Positions 61,147 through 64,000 of a stretch of 64,000 nucleotides of DNA are shown here, piece by piece. The position numbers and the translations under genes were made by a program. The notes beneath the pieces are model-generated. The model was not told where the DNA came from and searched no databases. It was given only the letters and a program-made list of their open reading frames with translations. Source of the DNA: CAINDZ01 sp964399195 (GTDB lineage: Bacteria > Krumholzibacteriota > Krumholzibacteriia > LZORAL124-64-63); contig CAYNPY010000008.1 in NCBI GenBank assembly GCA_964399195.1, forward strand, positions 1-64,000, given 5' to 3'. Numbering within the stretch: position 1 is the first letter of the stretch; each line of letters opens with the position of its first letter.

Positions 61147-63966
61147 ATGCCCCGACGTCTGCTGCCGGCGACCCTGCTGGTCGCGCTGCTGCTGCCCCTG
61201 CTGGTCGCGACCGCGCCCGCGCGCGCCGCCGACCCGGCCGCTCCCCTGCCGCTGGATGCGGCCGTGGTGACCGGCGCCCTGCCCAACGGCCTGCGCTACT
61301 ACGTGCGCCCGAACGCGAAGCCGGAGCAGCGCGCCGCGCTGTGGCTGGTCGTCGGCGCCGGCGCCGTCGACGAGGACGACGACCAGAACGGCCTGGCGCA
61401 CCTGATCGAGCACATGGCGTTCAACGGCACCGAGAACTTCCCGCGCCAGGCGCTGGTCAGCTACCTGGAGTCGATCGGGATGCAGTTCGGCCCGGAGGTC
61501 AACGCCTACACGAGCCAGAACGAGACCGTGTACCTGCTGCAGGTGCCCACCGACAAGCCCGAGCTGCTGGACACCGGACTGCGCATCCTGGAAGAGTGGG
61601 CGCACCGCATCAGCTTCGAGGACGCGGAGGTCGACAAGGAGCGCGGCGTCGTCATCGAGGAATGGCGCCTGGGCCGCGGCGCCGACGAGCGCATGAGCGA
61701 CGCCCAGATGCCGATCCTCTACAAGGGCTCGCGCTACGCCGAGCGGAACGTGATCGGCGACCCGGAGATCCTGCGGAACGCCTCCTACGAGACGATCAAG
61801 CGCTACTACCGCGACTGGTACCGGCCCGACCTGATGGCGGTGGTGGCGGTGGGCGACTTCGACGCCGCCGCGGTCGAGGCCCGCATCCGCGAGCTGTTCG
61901 GCGCCATCCCCGCCCGCGCCGAGCCGCGCCCCCGGCTGCAGCCCGAGGTGCCGGACCACGCCGAGACGCTGTTCGCGATCACGACCGACCCGGAGGCCAG
62001 CGGCAGCGGCGTGTCGCTGGTGGTCAAGCACGCGCTGTGGCCGGAGGGCACCGTCGGCGACTACCGCGACGGCCTGCGCGGCCTGCTGGCCAACGCGATG
62101 CTGCGCGCGCGGCTGGGCGAGCTGGCGCGGCAGGCCGACCCGCCCTTCAGCGGCGCCTTCGCCATGGACCGTCCTATGGCGCGCACGAAGGGCATGTTCA
62201 TGCTGCGCGCCTCGGTCAAGGAGGACGGCATCGCGCGCGGGTTCGAGGCGCTGCTGACCGAGCTGGAGCGGGCGCGCCGGCACGGCTTCACCGAGGGCGA
62301 GCTGGCCCGCGCCAAGGCCGAGGCGCTGCGGCAGGCCGAGCAGGCCGCGGCAGAGGCGGACAAGACCGAGTCGCAGCGCCACGCGCGCGCGCTGCAGGGG
62401 CACTTCCTGCGCGGCTCGCCGTACGTCGATGCCGCCGCGCGCCTGCAGCTGGCCCGCGACCTGCTGCCGGGCATCACCGTCGACGAGGTCGAGGCGCGCC
62501 TGCGCGACATGGCCGACACCGGCAGCCGCGTCGTGACGGTCGAGGCGCCGCGCAAGGACGGCCTGGCCGTGCCGACGGAGGCCGAGCTGGCCGCCGTCAT
62601 GGCGGCGGTGCAGGCGCGGGAGATCCCGCCCTATGTCGACGCCGTGGTGGACGAGCCGCTGGTGGCGAACGTGCCGGCGCCGGCGGCCATCACCGCGCGC
62701 GAGACCGACCCGGAGCTGGGCACCACGACCTGGACGCTGGCCAACGGCGTGCGCGTGGTGCTGAAGCCGACGGACTTCAAGAACGACGAGATCCTGATGT
62801 CGGCGACCAGCCCCGGCGGCAGCTCCACGCTGCTGGACGACGCCGCCTGGGCGCGCGTGACCGGCGCGGCGGGCATCGTCGGCGCCAGCGGCGCCGGCGC
62901 CTTCGACCAGACGGCGCTACAGAAGAAGCTGGCGGGCCGGCTGGTCAGGGTCATGCCGTTCGTGGGCGCCTACGAGGAGGGCCTGCGCGGCAGCGCCTCG
63001 CCGCAGGACCTCGAGACGATGCTGCAGCTGACCTGGCTGCTGGCGACCTCGCCGCGCCAGGACGAGACGGCCTTCCGCTCGCTGCTGGAGCGCCAGCGCG
63101 CGTTCCTGCAGAACCGCGCGGCCGATCCGGAGGCCGCGTTCCGCGACTCGGTCACCGTGGTCGTGACGGGGCACCACCCGCGCCGGCTGCCGCCGCGCCT
63201 GGAGGACCTGGACCGGCAGGACCTGGCGGCCTCGTACGCCTTCTACCGCGAGCGCTTCGGCGACTGCGGCGACTTCACGTTCTTCCTGGTCGGGGCCATC
63301 GACCCCGTGGCGGCCGAGCCGCTGGTGCGCACCTGGTTGGGCAACCTGCCGAGCGGCGGCCGGCGCGAGACCTGGCGCGACGAGGGCGTGATCCCGCCGC
63401 GCGGCGTGCAGGAGCGCGTGCTGCACCGCGGCGCCGAGCCCAAGGGCATGGTCGAGATGGTCTTCATGGCCAGGCGCGAATGGAGCTGGCCGGCCGAGGT
63501 CGCCATGGACGCCCTGGTCGACGTGCTGCGCATCAGGCTGCGCGAGACGATCCGCGAGGACATGAGCGGCACCTACGGCGTGCGGGTCGGCGGCGGGCTC
63601 AGCCGCATCCCCTACGGGTACCACCAGCTGACCGTGGGCTGGGGCTGCGACCCCGGCCGCGTGGACGAGCTGACCGAGGCGGTGTGGACGCAGCTGCGCG
63701 ACATCGCCGCCAACGGCCCGGACCCCGAGACGCTGGCCAAGGTCGCCGAGACCTGGCGGCGCGACGACGAGACCAACCTCAAGCGCAACGACTACTGGCT
63801 CGGCGAACTGGTCCGGCACCAGCGCGTGGGCACGGACCCGCGCCTGATCCTGCAGGGCGCCGCGCTGGCCGACGGCTTGAGCGCCGACGTGGTGAAGGAG
63901 GCCGCGCGCGCGGTGATCGACCCGCAGAACGTGGTCAAGGTGGTGCTGCTGCCGCAGGAGGGGTGA
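61147..63966 (+). CDS. Secreted M16-family metallopeptidase (double-domain)
   Basis: A 939-residue secreted insulinase-family peptidase. It has a signal peptide (PATLLVALLLPLLVATAPARAA). The N-half holds the inverted zinc motif in NGLAHLIEHMAFNGTENF (H85, E88, H89), with the third ligand in the VDKERGVVIEEW segment near residues 165-172. The C-half (from ~510, TTWTLANGVRVVLKPTDFKNDEILM) is a second, catalytically inactive M16 domain, as in PqqL-like proteins. GTYGVRVGGGLSRIPYGYHQLTVGW is the peptide-binding region. A GAAAGGA Shine-Dalgarno lies six bases before the ATG. It probably degrades peptides in the periplasm. It is monocistronic; the window ends 34 bases after its stop. Confidence 0.95.
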   Translation: MPRRLLPATLLVALLLPLLVATAPARAADPAAPLPLDAAVVTGALPNGLRYYVRPNAKPEQRAALWLVVGAGAVDEDDDQNGLAHLIEHMAFNGTENFPRQALVSYLESIGMQFGPEVNAYTSQNETVYLLQVPTDKPELLDTGLRILEEWAHRISFEDAEVDKERGVVIEEWRLGRGADERMSDAQMPILYKGSRYAERNVIGDPEILRNASYETIKRYYRDWYRPDLMAVVAVGDFDAAAVEARIRELFGAIPARAEPRPRLQPEVPDHAETLFAITTDPEASGSGVSLVVKHALWPEGTVGDYRDGLRGLLANAMLRARLGELARQADPPFSGAFAMDRPMARTKGMFMLRASVKEDGIARGFEALLTELERARRHGFTEGELARAKAEALRQAEQAAAEADKTESQRHARALQGHFLRGSPYVDAAARLQLARDLLPGITVDEVEARLRDMADTGSRVVTVEAPRKDGLAVPTEAELAAVMAAVQAREIPPYVDAVVDEPLVANVPAPAAITARETDPELGTTTWTLANGVRVVLKPTDFKNDEILMSATSPGGSSTLLDDAAWARVTGAAGIVGASGAGAFDQTALQKKLAGRLVRVMPFVGAYEEGLRGSASPQDLETMLQLTWLLATSPRQDETAFRSLLERQRAFLQNRAADPEAAFRDSVTVVVTGHHPRRLPPRLEDLDRQDLAASYAFYRERFGDCGDFTFFLVGAIDPVAAEPLVRTWLGNLPSGGRRETWRDEGVIPPRGVQERVLHRGAEPKGMVEMVFMARREWSWPAEVAMDALVDVLRIRLRETIREDMSGTYGVRVGGGLSRIPYGYHQLTVGWGCDPGRVDELTEAVWTQLRDIAANGPDPETLAKVAETWRRDDETNLKRNDYWLGELVRHQRVGTDPRLILQGAALADGLSADVVKEAARAVIDPQNVVKVVLLPQEG

Positions 63967-64000
63967 GCGGGGCGGCTCACGCCGCGGAATGTCGCTGTCG

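Noticed and set aside
1..64000. tRNA, rRNA or tRNA-Sec genes and insertion sequences
   Set aside because: All gaps over about 150 bases were read. None shows cloverleaf arms with a CCA-side consensus, rRNA motifs, transposase reading frames or terminal inverted repeats.
1..64000. Classical SusC/SusD polysaccharide utilisation locus
   Set aside because: No SusC-type receptor or SusD lipoprotein is present. Uptake here appears to use a GPH symporter and perhaps the glycosidase-barrel fusion.

Overview
The window is about 70% GC, densely packed and bacterial. Several secreted proteins end in a FlgD-like / type-A C-terminal domain with the signature PNPFNPxT. Others are gliding- or Bacteroidetes-like: an alpha-2-macroglobulin with a TonB-plug-like insert, paired type I phosphodiesterases, and laminarinases with repeated C-terminal beta-sandwiches. 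Together these point to the FCB superphylum, in a high-GC uncultured lineage of the Krumholzibacteriota / Eiseniibacteriota type. That placement is inference from gene content; no rRNA or tRNA gene was seen.

Positions 1-28.7 kb are a beta-glucan (laminarin / mixed-linkage glucan) utilisation region. It holds a truncated secreted glucan-binding protein, a ROK regulator, a GH16 laminarinase, a GH2-type TIM barrel fused to a beta-barrel-like C-terminus, a GH1 beta-glucosidase, a large (alpha/alpha)6-barrel GH94-like protein, a lichenase-type GH16, an alpha-2-macroglobulin, an ADP-ribosylglycohydrolase-family enzyme, a GPH sugar:cation symporter and a GH17 glucanase. Three near-identical dyads (consensus CTTTGTTCGG-N3-CCGAACAAAG) lie in the promoters at 11.1, 24.56 and 26.2 kb. 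They have the form of ROK operators, so the ROK protein probably controls the locus. Two of the three share the same promoter geometry, with TATGAT 20 bases from the TTCGG.

Positions 28.7-33.2 kb hold an ECF sigma / zinc-finger anti-sigma pair and two small paralogous secreted proteins. They also hold a thioredoxin-TPR gene with an in-frame TGA exactly at the first cysteine of its W-C-x-x-C active site, followed by a SECIS-like hairpin. I read this as a selenoprotein that an ordinary gene caller would truncate.

Positions 33-41.6 kb (minus strand) hold a MptE/DUF115-like protein and a five-gene run: three type I phosphodiesterase / alkaline-phosphatase-superfamily proteins, a membrane protein and a small ribbon-helix-helix protein. 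A near-consensus Fur box lies upstream. Positions 42-46 kb hold a conserved-domain protein, an HD-GYP protein and proC in one operon. Positions 46-64 kb hold an M28 peptidase, mntP, bacteriohemerythrin, a double-PDZ protein, an AddB-AddA pair, an NmrA-like protein, two secreted proteins and an M16 peptidase.

A recurring theme is five small secreted proteins scattered over the window (ends at 5403, 23730, 30326, 30995 and 59646). All finish in a short tail of the form [W/F]-[G/S]-x-[L/V]-K-x-x-[F/Y]...R. Four other secreted proteins instead carry the FlgD-like domain. The short tail looks like an undescribed C-terminal sorting or anchoring tag.
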